Source of the DNA: Candidatus Villigracilis propinquus
GTDB taxonomy: Bacteria > Chloroflexota > Anaerolineae > Anaerolineales > Villigracilaceae
NCBI GenBank assembly: GCA_016714565.1
Contig: JADKDM010000001.1
Coordinates: forward strand, 62,001-126,000
Reading direction: 5' to 3'
Length of the DNA stretch: 64,000 nucleotides
The notes below the pieces were generated by a model. The model was not told where the DNA came from, searched no databases, and worked only from the letters and a program-made list of their open reading frames with translations. The number at the start of each line of letters is the position of its first letter. The stretch's first letter is position 1. Shown piece by piece: positions 43,652 to 52,069 of the stretch. A program made the position numbers and the translations under genes.

Positions 43652-43830
43652 AAGAAAAGCCCCGCTTTTGCCGTGTATCACCAGGTTTTGAACCTGCAAG
43701 TGCAGGTGGGTCCCTACCTAGAAACGCCGCCTTGGCTCAGGCCTATCGCGTTATTTCTAATTAAGTTAAGGACCCTTTTAGTAGGTATTGGCTCAAAACG
43801 TGAGGGCAATATCACGAACAAAGAAGGGCT
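43652..43830 (-). ncRNA. ssrS: Probable 6S RNA
   Basis: This minus-strand RNA of about 179 nt forms one long rod, as in 6S RNA, which mimics an open promoter and binds housekeeping RNA polymerase. The closing stem pairs the 5' AGCCC and UUCGUG segments with 3' CACG(G) and GGGCU. Further pairs follow: UAUUGCC with GGUGAUA, and GUUUUGA with UCAAAAC. A central bubble has a small hairpin on its 3' side (CCUGCACUUGCAGG). A terminal stem includes GGGUCC with GGACCC. Several pairs are G-U on this strand only. A TGGTATAAG extended -10 element (43837-43845) would start it near 43830. The 3' end is a hairpin tail with CUUUUCUUG. The size matches the usual 180-190 nt. Confidence 0.6.
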
Positions 43831-43975
43831 GTATTTCTTATACCATACTACAAAGTGCGAGGGTAGATATAAATTAAATAATAAGCTTACAACCTATTAA
43901 TAATGTAATTGATTTTCTGAAAGTTTTGTGCTACGCTCAATACGTTGTGTTTCACCTTAGATTATGGAGGCAAAA

Positions 43976-44992
43976 ATGGCGAGAGTTCCTGGAATAGATG
44001 TTTCATATTGGGACGCAGGCATAGACTGGCCCAAAGTCCGCGCGACGGGGCAGCGTTATGTTTTTGTAAAAGCCACCGAGGGGATCACGTATAAAGACTC
44101 CACTTTTAAATTCAACTGGTCTGGTGCAAAAACTGCGGGACTTTTACGCGGCGCATACCATTTCTTTCGCTGCAATGTGGATGCGAAAAAACAGGCAGAT
44201 TATTTCATTGAATACGTCAAATCATTCAAGGATGATGCCGAGCTTCCGCATGTGCTCGATCTTGAAACAAACGATGGCGTGAATAAGGAAAAGATCGTCC
44301 CCGCCGCCAAGGTTTGGCTGGATCGAGTGGAAGCCGCCTTTGGCAAAAAGCCGATCATCTATTCTGGCCAATATTTTCTACAGGATTATTTCGTCGTTGC
44401 TGGCGGCGGCCCTCCAGCATGGGCAAAGGATTATCCGCTCTGGCTCGCACAATATCCCAACCAATATTTTGAAGAATCAAAACCATTCCTGCCGCGCGGC
44501 TGGTTCAACTGGGCATTCTGGCAATATAGCGATAAAGGTGTCGTCAACGGCATCAACGCCGCAGTGGATATGAATGTGTTCAACGGCACGCTTGAGGAGT
44601 TGTATAAACTCGCTGGCGCAAAGCTGCCGGACCAAACGCCGAAAGTTCACACCATCAAGAAGAGCGATAGTTTTGAATCCATTGCCAATGATTACGGCGT
44701 TACTGTTCGTGAATTGGTGATGGCGAATCCGCAGCTGCTGATTACAGGGGATAAATTGACCATCCCTGTTGCGATTGCCATCCCTCAGGAAAGCGCCTCT
44801 TCCTCCACGCTGACAACTGGTTCTGCTACTGGAACATCATCCACTCCCCAGCGGACGTACACCGTGAAGACAGGCGATAACCTTTCGCTGATCGCTGTCA
44901 AATTCAGTACAACGGTTGCGGCCATCGCTTCTGCCAACAACCTGAAGAATATCAACAATATCAGTGTGGGGCAGGAGTTGGTGATACCGTAA
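43976..44992 (+). CDS. GH25 lysozyme with two C-terminal LysM domains
   Basis: In this 338-residue protein the GH25 muramidase barrel occupies residues 1-200: PGIDVSYWDAGIDWPKVRAT, FVKATEGITYKD, LRGAYHFFRC, and the catalytic acidic pair in HVLDLETNDG. Two LysM modules follow, starting VHTIKKSDSFESIANDYG and RTYTVKTGDNLSLIAVKF and ending at the C-terminus. It would cleave the MurNAc-GlcNAc bond of peptidoglycan. No signal peptide is visible, so export would need a holin-like or non-classical route, as for phage endolysins. The ATG at 43976 follows GGAGG by 5 nt; ATG at 43964 adds four residues. Confidence 0.92.
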   Translation: MARVPGIDVSYWDAGIDWPKVRATGQRYVFVKATEGITYKDSTFKFNWSGAKTAGLLRGAYHFFRCNVDAKKQADYFIEYVKSFKDDAELPHVLDLETNDGVNKEKIVPAAKVWLDRVEAAFGKKPIIYSGQYFLQDYFVVAGGGPPAWAKDYPLWLAQYPNQYFEESKPFLPRGWFNWAFWQYSDKGVVNGINAAVDMNVFNGTLEELYKLAGAKLPDQTPKVHTIKKSDSFESIANDYGVTVRELVMANPQLLITGDKLTIPVAIAIPQESASSSTLTTGSATGTSSTPQRTYTVKTGDNLSLIAVKFSTTVAAIASANNLKNINNISVGQELVIP

Positions 44993-45004
44993 AGAAAGAT
45001 AAAA

Positions 45005-45037
45005 AAAACTCGGAGGTCTTTAAGACCTCCGAGTTTT
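45005..45037. terminator. Bidirectional terminator between lysozyme and asnS
   Basis: An inverted repeat with about 14-16-bp arms (45005-45020 with 45022-45037) has A and T runs outside. It serves the convergent lysozyme and asnS genes. Confidence 0.9.
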
Positions 45038-45040
45038 GGT

Positions 45041-46384
45041 TTAAGGATAAATTCTCTTGATCGTGCGCGGGAACGGAATGGCCTCGCGGATGTGCTCAAT
45101 GCCGCAGATCCATGCGGTGACGCGTTCGGTGCCCATGCCAAAGCCAGAGTGTGGGACGGAACCGTACTTGCGAAGCTCCAAATACCACTTGAAGGCATCT
45201 TCGGGCAGCCCTTCCTTTTGGATGCGTGCCAGCAATTTGTCGGGGTCGCTCATGCGCTCGGAGCCGCCGCAAATTTCGCCGTAGCCTTCGGGCGCGAGCA
45301 AGTCCACACTTTTGCAGACTTCGGGACGGTCAGGCCAGGGTTCCATGTAAAAGGCTTTTACCGCGGACGGATAGCCATAGACAAAGACAGGCCTGTCGTA
45401 CAGCTTGGTGATCTCGGTCTCGTGCGGAGCGCCAAAGTCCATGCCCCATTCGAATTTGAGCAGTTCCTTCTTTTCGGGGTCGGTCTCTTTTTCCTGAAGT
45501 TCGATCAGATATTTTGCCGCATCATCATACGACATGCGCGGGAAGGGACCAACCACATTCTCCAGTTTGGAGATGTCACGGCCAAGGAATTTCAATTCAG
45601 CCGAACAATCCTTCAACACGGATTGGACGATGTGCGTGATGAGACCCTCTTCCACTTCCATCAAACCGTCCAGGTCGCAGAAAGCGATCTCAGGTTCGAG
45701 CATCCAGAACTCGGTCAGGTGACGACGCGTTTTTGACTTCTCCGCGCGGAAGGTGGGACCGTAGCAATAGACTTTTCCGAACGCGAAGATATTCGCTTCG
45801 TTGTAAAGCTGTCCAGTTTGTGCGAGGAAGGCAGAACCTTCATCGAAATATTCGGTCTCGAAGAGGGTGGAAGTACCTTCGGCGGCGGCGGGGGTGAGGA
45901 TGGGGGTGTCGAGATTGAAGAAGCCCTGACCATCCAAATACTCGCGCACCGCAGACATGACCCGCACGCGCACGCGCAAGATCGCCCACTGACTCTGCAT
46001 ACGGATCCACAGGTGACGGTTGTCGAGCGCAAAATCCACGCCGTGGTCTTTGAGTGCCATCGGGTAATCAATGCCCGCGGCTTGGACAACCTGCAGATCC
46101 TTGATGCCGACTTCAAATCCGCCGGGGATGCCGGGTGCGCGCTTATCTTCGCGGACCGCGCCTGTGATGATCACAGACGATTCCTGTGGCAGCTTGGATA
46201 CTGTCTCGAAGAGTTCGGGTGTCAGGTCACCTTTGAAGGCAACGCACTGCACAAAGCCCGAGCCGTCACGGATGAGCAAAAAGACCAGCTTGCCCTTGTC
46301 TGTGCGGTTATAGACCCAGCCCTTGAGGATGACGTCTTGTCCTACGTAGTTTGAAATTTTTGAAACGCTGATATGGTCAGCCAT
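45041..46384 (-). CDS. asnS: Asparaginyl-tRNA synthetase
   Basis: In this 447-residue class IIb synthetase the OB-fold anticodon domain covers residues 1-110 (VILKGWVYNRTDKGKLVFLL). The catalytic core has motif 1 around MSAVREYLDGQGFFNLDTPI, motif 2 FRAEKSKTRRHLTEFWMLEP and motif 3 SGFGMGTERVTAWICG. The FRAEKS and YGSVPHSGFGMG forms separate AsnRS from AspRS. It charges tRNA(Asn) directly, so GatCAB in this organism is likely needed for tRNA(Gln). GAGG precedes the ATG. Confidence 0.95.
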   Translation of the reverse strand: MADHISVSKISNYVGQDVILKGWVYNRTDKGKLVFLLIRDGSGFVQCVAFKGDLTPELFETVSKLPQESSVIITGAVREDKRAPGIPGGFEVGIKDLQVVQAAGIDYPMALKDHGVDFALDNRHLWIRMQSQWAILRVRVRVMSAVREYLDGQGFFNLDTPILTPAAAEGTSTLFETEYFDEGSAFLAQTGQLYNEANIFAFGKVYCYGPTFRAEKSKTRRHLTEFWMLEPEIAFCDLDGLMEVEEGLITHIVQSVLKDCSAELKFLGRDISKLENVVGPFPRMSYDDAAKYLIELQEKETDPEKKELLKFEWGMDFGAPHETEITKLYDRPVFVYGYPSAVKAFYMEPWPDRPEVCKSVDLLAPEGYGEICGGSERMSDPDKLLARIQKEGLPEDAFKWYLELRKYGSVPHSGFGMGTERVTAWICGIEHIREAIPFPRTIKRIYP

Positions 46385-46470
46385 GAAAACCTCGTTTTAT
46401 GATTGGATGGCAATCTTTGAATTGTTGCTTATTATATTATGGTTAGCGGGGAATTGGCGGTCTTGGATAT

Positions 46471-46580
46471 AAGCCGGCTTTAGTCGGCTTCGAAAAATAG
46501 CCGGGGTTTATCCCGTGCGAAGCGACCATTCCGCCGGGATACCCCGTGCTATTTTTACAAAGCCCGCTAAAGCGGACTGT
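46471..46580. repeat. Complex palindromic intergenic element
   Basis: A hairpin AAGCCG...CGGCTT (46471-46490) is followed by a large inverted repeat whose arms pair AAAAATAG(C)CGGGGT and ATCCCG (from 46494) with CGGGAT, ACCCCG and CTATTTTT (to 46556). A second stem-like unit, AGCCCGCTAAAGCGGACT, lies at 46561-46578. Outer and inner units are related in reverse orientation. It looks like a dispersed repetitive palindrome between the S9 peptidase and asnS genes, not a gene. Confidence 0.6.
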
Positions 46581-46586
46581 TTCCGA

Positions 46587-46623
46587 TCAGGTGACAGTCA
46601 CTTTTAAAGTGACTGTCACCTGA
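46587..46623. repeat. 18-bp-arm perfect palindrome after the S9 peptidase
   Basis: The arms 46587-46604 and 46606-46623 are perfectly complementary around one T. The repeat lies 4 bp past the S9 peptidase stop and may terminate it, although no U run follows on the minus strand. It shares GACAGTCAC/GTGACTGTC with the terminator at 2837-2875. Confidence 0.7.
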
Positions 46624-46627
46624 ATAC

Positions 46628-48637
46628 CTACTTCAAATACTTATCCATCCACCTCAAAATATGATTGAGCCGTGCAATGCGCCGATCCGTGCGGCCAACG
46701 CGCGAGAGACCGTGGGGTTCTTCAGGGAAGCGCACGAACTCGGTTTCCACGCCAGCGCGTTTGAGCGCCACAAAGGCCTGCTCGCCCTGTTCAATGGGAC
46801 AGCGATGGTCATGCTCGTTGTGGATGATGAGTGTGGGGGTCTTGGCTTCACCCAGATATTTGACAGGCGACATATTCCACAGCCTGTCCATGCCTTCCTG
46901 CGGTGCTCCTGACTTTGCCCAGAACTGGAAGATCCAGTTGAAATCGCTTGAGCCCCACATGCTGACCCAGTTGGTCACACTGCGCTGCGCCACAGCGGAT
47001 TTGAAGCGGTTGGTATGCCCGACGATCCACAGGGTCATAAATCCGCCGTAGGAGCCGCCAGTCACGCCCATGCGTTTGGTGTCAATGTAGGGTTTCTTCG
47101 CCACCAGGTCTGCGAACTTCATCAGGTCGTCATAATCAGGCCCGCCGAAATCGCCCCAGATGGCTTTCGAGTGCTTCTCGCCGTAGCCCCGTCCGCCGCG
47201 TGGATTGGTGAAGTACACCACGTAGCCATTCGAGGCAAAGTAGTTGAACTCGTGCATGAAGAACTTGCCGTATTGCGTCCACGGGCCGCCGTGAATTTCA
47301 AAGATGGACGGATATTTTTTATTTGCATCGAAATTGGGCGGGAACATGATCCAACCCTGCAAGTCGGTGCCGTCCGCGCCTTTGTACCAGACCTCTTCCA
47401 CCTTGGGTAATTTGATGGAAGAAAACAGATCATGGTTGACATGGGTCAGGTAGCGGATGGTAGTGCCGTCCATCTCGCGCAAGTGGACTTGAGGCGTGTC
47501 CTGCATCCCGCCATAGAAATAAGCGACATGCTTCTGTGACTTGTCGAAAGAGAATGTGCCAAGCGCTCCGCCTTCGCCAATGATCTCGGTCATTTCTTTC
47601 CCATCTATGCTGATGCGCTTCAAAACTGTTGAACCGTGAATCGCGGCTTGGAAGTAGATGTATTTGCCGTCGTTCGACCATACAGGTGGGACAGTTTCCG
47701 CCGAGCCATAATCGGTGATGACATCGGCCATGGCGTGCAGGTCATATTTCTCGGTGAGGTTCTTCGCGGGTTGTGAACCGTCCACAGGTGCAACCCACAG
47801 ACAGGTATTCTTATAATGTAAATTCTCGCCGTCACTTGCGAGATATGCCAGCCACTTGCCATCGGGTGAGAACGAAAGCATGGATTTTCCACCGATTGGC
47901 GTTTCGAGCTTGCGCTGTTTGCCGCCCTCGGCAGGCATGATGAAAATATCATCATAGTCTGGGTTGGCGTCTGGTTCATCGGTGCGGTTGGATACGAATG
48001 CGATCGTCCTGCCATCGGGTGAGAAAGTGGGGAAGGTCTCATCGTGAATGGCGCCTTCGGTCAGTTGTTTGCCTTTGCCCGTGCGTACATCCACAAGCCA
48101 GATGTGAGTCCGTTCGTGCGGCAGATAGCCATATCCATCCAGCTTGTAGAAGAGACGGTCATAATGCCGCACAACCACGCCGAGCTTTTTCTTTTGCTCG
48201 TCCTTCTCGCGTTCCAACACTTCTGCGTCCGTCTTGCGGATGTTGCATAAAAGTTTGCGCCCATCAGGTGACCAGCCAACGAGAGTGATCTCGCCGTCAA
48301 TCGAGGTCAACTTGCGCGCTTCGCCGCCATCAAATGGGATGAGATGAATTTGTGAGGGTTTGCCGTTGTTGGCGCGATTGGAAAGAAAAGCGATGGAACT
48401 TCCATCAGGTGACCAGCGCGGCGATGAATCGGAATGGTCACCGTAGGTGAATTGACGCGGCTCGCCGCCTCCGCTTGGGACGATCCACAAGTTTCCATAT
48501 TTCTTCTCGGTCTTTTTATCCACCCGTTGCAGGCGATAAACAACATGTCCGCCGTCAGGCGAAATTTGTACATCGGACAGTTGTTGCAAGTTATATAGAT
48601 CTTCAGCGACGATAGAGCGTTTCTTTGGTGTTGGCAT
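46628..48637 (-). CDS. S9 family prolyl oligopeptidase / acylaminoacyl peptidase-like
   Basis: In this 669-residue protein the N-terminal beta-propeller (to about 400) is made of TolB/WD-like repeats with recurring SPDG turns (FSPDGRTIAFVSNRTDEPDA, FSPDGKWLAYLASDGENL). The C-terminal alpha/beta hydrolase has the nucleophile elbow GVTGGSYGGFMTLWIVGHTN, an Asp in HNEHDHRCPIEQGEQ and the catalytic His in RFPEEPHGLSR. No signal peptide is seen. It degrades oligopeptides in the cytoplasm. AAGGAG precedes the ATG. The gene is flanked by palindromes. Confidence 0.94.
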   Translation of the reverse strand: MPTPKKRSIVAEDLYNLQQLSDVQISPDGGHVVYRLQRVDKKTEKKYGNLWIVPSGGGEPRQFTYGDHSDSSPRWSPDGSSIAFLSNRANNGKPSQIHLIPFDGGEARKLTSIDGEITLVGWSPDGRKLLCNIRKTDAEVLEREKDEQKKKLGVVVRHYDRLFYKLDGYGYLPHERTHIWLVDVRTGKGKQLTEGAIHDETFPTFSPDGRTIAFVSNRTDEPDANPDYDDIFIMPAEGGKQRKLETPIGGKSMLSFSPDGKWLAYLASDGENLHYKNTCLWVAPVDGSQPAKNLTEKYDLHAMADVITDYGSAETVPPVWSNDGKYIYFQAAIHGSTVLKRISIDGKEMTEIIGEGGALGTFSFDKSQKHVAYFYGGMQDTPQVHLREMDGTTIRYLTHVNHDLFSSIKLPKVEEVWYKGADGTDLQGWIMFPPNFDANKKYPSIFEIHGGPWTQYGKFFMHEFNYFASNGYVVYFTNPRGGRGYGEKHSKAIWGDFGGPDYDDLMKFADLVAKKPYIDTKRMGVTGGSYGGFMTLWIVGHTNRFKSAVAQRSVTNWVSMWGSSDFNWIFQFWAKSGAPQEGMDRLWNMSPVKYLGEAKTPTLIIHNEHDHRCPIEQGEQAFVALKRAGVETEFVRFPEEPHGLSRVGRTDRRIARLNHILRWMDKYLK

Positions 48638-48713
48638 GGAATACTCCTTTTGAGTAGGATTTCAAATAACTTTATTTGATTGTATAACACTTTGCTTTGG
48701 CTCGGTAAAATAA

Positions 48714-48747
48714 AAAAGAGACGATCATCTTTTATGACCGTCTCTTT
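48714..48747 (-). terminator. gatB terminator
   Basis: A stem of about 13 bp with one mismatch (AAAGAGACGATCA with TGACCGTCTCTTT) is followed on the minus strand by TTTTTTA. It begins 4 bp after the gatB stop. The outer GAGAC...GTCTC resembles the terminator at 2837-2875. Confidence 0.85.
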
Positions 48748-48751
48748 GAGC

Positions 48752-50203
48752 TTACTTCTTCCGTTCTGCCAACCCCTTCACCATCAACTCCTTCGCCACG
48801 TTCGGGTCGGCTTTGCCCTTCGTCGCGCGGGCCACCTGCCCCATGAACCATTGGAACAACGTCTCTTTGCCTGCGTTGTACTCGTCCACTTCCTTGGGGT
48901 TGTCGTTGAGGATCTTTGACACGATTTCTTGAACGAAACCTTCATCGGAGACTTGTGCCAGATTTTTAGCTCTGACAATTTCCTGCGGATCGCCTCCGTT
49001 CTTAAGTAGGTCTGCCAGCACAACTTTGGCATTATTCCCGCTGACAGTTTTTTCCGTGACCATGTCAATGAGCTTGGCAAAGGATTCGGGAGGCAGTGTC
49101 ACGTCTTCGATGCTCAAGCCTGAGTCATTCAAGTAGCGCATGAATTCACCCGCGATCCATGAATGCACGGTCTTGGCAGGGCTTTTTGATTTTGTAACAA
49201 CACTCTCGAAGAAGTTCGCAAGAGACTTCTCGGAAGTGAGAAAACGCGCATCGGACGGAGTCAGCTCAAAGTCCGTGATGAAGCGTTTTGTCTTGGCTTC
49301 GGGCAGTTCGGGCAGTTGAGTCCGAATCGATTCGATCCACGCGCTGCTGAGTTGCAGCGGAGGCAGATCAGGTTCGGGGAAGTAGCGATAGTCGTGTGCG
49401 TCTTCCTTGCCGCGCTGCGAGACGGTCACGCCGCGCACATCGTCCCAGCCGAGGGTTTCCTGCACAATCGTCCCGCCGCTTTCGTAGACTTTGATCTGGC
49501 GCTCGATCTCATACGCGGATGCGCGGGTGAGCGCGCGGAAACTGTTGAGGTTCTTGATCTCGGTTCTTGTTCTAAACTCGGAGCTGCCCATTGGACGAAC
49601 AGAGATGTTCGCCTCGAAGCGCAGCACGCCTTTTTCCATGTCGCCTGAGTTGACGCCGAGGTAGCGCAAGATGGCGCGGATCTTGGTGGCGTAGGAAAGC
49701 GCGGCTTCGACGGTGCGCATGTCTGGCTCAGAGACGATTTCAAGCAGCGGCACGCCTGCGCGGTTGAAATCGACGAGCGCGTAATTTTTTTCGTGCGCGA
49801 GTTTGGCGGTGTCTTCTTCAATATGCACACGGCGGACGGTGATGCGCTGCTGCGCGTCGGTGTCGTCCAGAACATCGAGGTAGCCTTTGGATGCGATGGG
49901 CAATTCGTATTGCGAGATCTGATAACCCTTGGGCAGATCGGGGTAATAATAATTTTTGCGCGCGAAGGTGTTGTGCGGGTTGATGGAACAATTCAACGCC
50001 AGCCCGACGAGGGTGGCGAGTTCCACTGCCTTCTTGTTGACCACGGGCATGGCGCCCGGCAGCCCCGTGCAAGTGGGACAGATCAATGTGTTCGGCTCAG
50101 GCGCGGAGCCATAATCGGCGGAACAGCTGCAGAACATTTTGGAGTTCGTGAGCAGTTCGCCGTGAATTTCAAGTCCGATGACGGGTTCGTAGGTTAGTTT
50201 CAT
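48752..50203 (-). CDS. gatB: Asp/Glu-tRNA amidotransferase subunit B
   Basis: This 483-residue GatB is the kinase-like subunit of the GatCAB amidotransferase that converts Glu-tRNA(Gln) (and, where needed, Asp-tRNA(Asn)) to the amide form. It starts TYEPVIGLEIHGELLTNSKM, has the zinc and active-site region FCSCSADYGSAPEPNTLICP, TGLPGAMPVVNKKAVE, RKNYYYPDLPKGYQISQYE and the VDFNRAGVPLLEIVSEPDM motif. The GatB/Yqey tail begins about 330. The length is standard. gatA and gatC lie 2-4 kb away on the same strand but are not contiguous. Confidence 0.97.
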   Translation of the reverse strand: MKLTYEPVIGLEIHGELLTNSKMFCSCSADYGSAPEPNTLICPTCTGLPGAMPVVNKKAVELATLVGLALNCSINPHNTFARKNYYYPDLPKGYQISQYELPIASKGYLDVLDDTDAQQRITVRRVHIEEDTAKLAHEKNYALVDFNRAGVPLLEIVSEPDMRTVEAALSYATKIRAILRYLGVNSGDMEKGVLRFEANISVRPMGSSEFRTRTEIKNLNSFRALTRASAYEIERQIKVYESGGTIVQETLGWDDVRGVTVSQRGKEDAHDYRYFPEPDLPPLQLSSAWIESIRTQLPELPEAKTKRFITDFELTPSDARFLTSEKSLANFFESVVTKSKSPAKTVHSWIAGEFMRYLNDSGLSIEDVTLPPESFAKLIDMVTEKTVSGNNAKVVLADLLKNGGDPQEIVRAKNLAQVSDEGFVQEIVSKILNDNPKEVDEYNAGKETLFQWFMGQVARATKGKADPNVAKELMVKGLAERKK

Positions 50204-50276
50204 AGTTTGGTAGTCTCGTGGTTAGATAGTCTCATGATTTTATGGATGGTGAGTGGAAAGTAGAAGTGGGCAGTGG

Positions 50277-50935
50277 TCAGTTTTCAGTGATGAGTAGTCT
50301 TGTGCGGAGGGCGGTGATGTCGTTCCTGGTCATACCACCTGAAAGAAGATAATCTTCGGTATTCAATTGGCTTATCGTTTTGAGAATGACATCACGAGTT
50401 GTTGTCCCATGCTTTGCCAGAATTTCTTCTCGTTCAGGATCAATGCTCAATTCGTAATCCGTGAGCGTGTCTTCTGGTGTAACACCTACAAGTGAAAGCA
50501 ATAACAATCCGATGATTCCTGTGCGGTCATGTCCACGCTTGCAGTGAAACAATACTCCGCCAGGTCTTGCCTGTGCAATCGCTTGAAGTGCGGCGGCGTG
50601 GCGTGCTTGCCAACGAGTGAGGGCATCGGAATAATAAAGGGGCGTACACCATAACTCTGAACTTGCCCATTTTTCGACGAATTCTTTGTCAGTCACATCT
50701 TCTATCTCAACCGAGATAACTTGAATATCAGAATACGGCGGGACCGCCGGGGAAAAATCCCTTTCCCCCAAACCCGGGGGGGGGGGGGGGAGATTCAGAC
50801 GATGCCGTGTGCTAAGGGCCAACCGTCCGGAACGACTGCGCCCCAAATGGTTTTATATCCATTGGATGCATTCATGCCGCCCAAGTCTCGGACGTTGTTG
50901 CAGCCTTCCCAGGTAAGAATTCGATTCGGTTTCAT
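50277..50935 (-). pseudogene. Tyrosine phosphatase (DSP-type) broken by frameshifts and a poly-G run
   Basis: The C-terminal frame (50277-50846) encodes a cysteine phosphatase with signature HCKRGHDRTGIIGLLL and the helical tail of the tyrosine/serine phosphatase family. The family N-terminus lies in another frame upstream: ATG at 50935 gives RILTWEGCNNVRDLGGM, the expected NxRDLGG motif, and runs to a stop near 50800. Between the two frames are a 15-G run (50776-50790 on the plus strand) and low-complexity GC-rich sequence that translates as nonsense (PPPPP...GERDFSPA). A single ancestral gene with at least one frame change, possibly from sequencing error, best explains this. Confidence 0.75.
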
Positions 50936-50971
50936 TCGTCTATTTCGTAAATTTTACTAGAACGTACGTGC

Positions 50972-50977
50972 TATAAT
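50972..50977 (+). promoter_or_regulatory. Extended -10 element before the DinB pair
   Basis: The sequence TGCTATAAT (TGn plus TATAAT) lies 33 bp before the ATG at 51010. No good -35 is seen, as expected for an extended -10 promoter. Confidence 0.5.
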
Positions 50978-51009
50978 ATTTCAAACTCACATAAAGGAGC
51001 AACTTTATT

Positions 51010-51504
51010 ATGAATGCAGATGCCTTTCGTCATTTCTATAACTATCACTTTGCCGAGAACCGCAAGATATTGGATCATGTCGCTTCGTTGACCTTTGAGC
51101 AGTTCACCCAAAAAGTGGATTATTCTCGCGGCTCGATTCGGGAACAGCTTGTCCATCTTTTCGATGCGGAAGAAATGTGGTTCAGTGAATTGCGCGGTGT
51201 TGAACCTGCTGAGCCGCTTCCAGACACCGTTGACTTTGATGATCGAGATGCCATTCGTGCCTTTGTGGATAAGGTGGAAAAAAATTCTCGTGCCTATCTC
51301 GCTGAATTACAAGACGATATGTTGTTCACCAAACCGATCAAGGAACCTGAAGAGGATCAAGTTCTCTTCGCCTGGCAGGTGCTTCTTCACGTAGCTAATC
51401 ATGCCACCGATCATCGCGCTCAACTTCTGCGTGCCTTGCATGATCTGGGTGTGGACACGAAATCACAGGATTACATTTTTTACGTGTATGAGAACCTGAT
51501 GTAG
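51010..51504 (+). CDS. DinB family protein 1
   Basis: This 164-residue four-helix-bundle protein of the DinB/YfiT type has three spaced metal-binding His-type positions: LVHLFDAEEMWFSEL, and HVANHATDHRAQLLRALHDL near the C-terminus. Members are metal-dependent enzymes, often thiol transferases or hydrolases that use bacillithiol, mycothiol or glutathione. AAGGAG lies 10 nt before the ATG. A second DinB-like gene follows after 17 bp, so the two form an operon. Confidence 0.88.
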   Translation: MNADAFRHFYNYHFAENRKILDHVASLTFEQFTQKVDYSRGSIREQLVHLFDAEEMWFSELRGVEPAEPLPDTVDFDDRDAIRAFVDKVEKNSRAYLAELQDDMLFTKPIKEPEEDQVLFAWQVLLHVANHATDHRAQLLRALHDLGVDTKSQDYIFYVYENLM

Positions 51505-51521
51505 ATTGTAAAGGACAAAAA

Positions 51522-52043
51522 ATGACAATTATCAACAATGAAATGCTATGGCGTCAATTTGGTGCTGCAATCGATATGTTGGATGATGCTATTAAAGACT
51601 GCCCAAAGGAATTGTGGGAGACACAATTATGGGACGATCAGCCTGATCAGTGGGTGGCGAAAGGTTTCTCCAAGTTTTGGTATTTGTGTTACCACACATT
51701 GTTCTGGCTTGACCTGTATTTGACGGGAGCCGAAGAGGGTTTTTCTCCGCCTGCTCCATTTGATCTGGTCGAGATGGAGCCAAACGAGACTCTGCCGCGA
51801 ACCTATTCTCGAGAAGAATTGCTTGGCTATGTAGTGACTTGCCGTCAAAATTGCCAGGCAGTTATCAGTGCCATGTCACAAGAGCAGGCTAACCGCTTGT
51901 GTCAATTTAGTTGGGGCGAAGTACCCTTTGCAGAGCTACAGCTATACAATCTTCGTCATGTGATGGAACACGGCGCTCAACTGCGGATGTTTCTTGGACA
52001 ACAGGCAAATAAATCCGCAACGTGGGTGTCTGAGGTTCGGTGA
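51522..52043 (+). CDS. DinB family protein 2
   Basis: This 173-residue second DinB-like four-helix protein has WYLCYHTLFWLDLYLTGAEE as helix 2 with a candidate metal His and LYNLRHVMEHGAQLRMFLGQ as the C-terminal His-containing helix. Sequence similarity to the first copy is low, so this is an old duplication or independent recruitment. It follows gene 1 by 17 bp. The specific substrate is unknown. The repeat element at 52070-52165 follows. Confidence 0.8.
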   Translation: MTIINNEMLWRQFGAAIDMLDDAIKDCPKELWETQLWDDQPDQWVAKGFSKFWYLCYHTLFWLDLYLTGAEEGFSPPAPFDLVEMEPNETLPRTYSREELLGYVVTCRQNCQAVISAMSQEQANRLCQFSWGEVPFAELQLYNLRHVMEHGAQLRMFLGQQANKSATWVSEVR

Positions 52044-52069
52044 AAATCTCCTTTCTTGAAATACGCACA

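Noticed and set aside
43652..43830. 6S-like RNA read on the plus strand
   Set aside because: Several stem pairs become A-C mismatches on the plus strand, and the U-rich terminator tail is on the minus strand.
43494..43900. Plus-strand frames of 65 and 75 codons
   Set aside because: They lie inside the structured RNA region, lack ribosome sites, and the helices and promoters there favour minus-strand RNAs.
50776..50790. Poly-G run as a proven phase-variation switch
   Set aside because: The neighbourhood has other errors and the family N-terminus is in yet another frame, so artefact is the simpler reading. It is kept only as a question in the findings.
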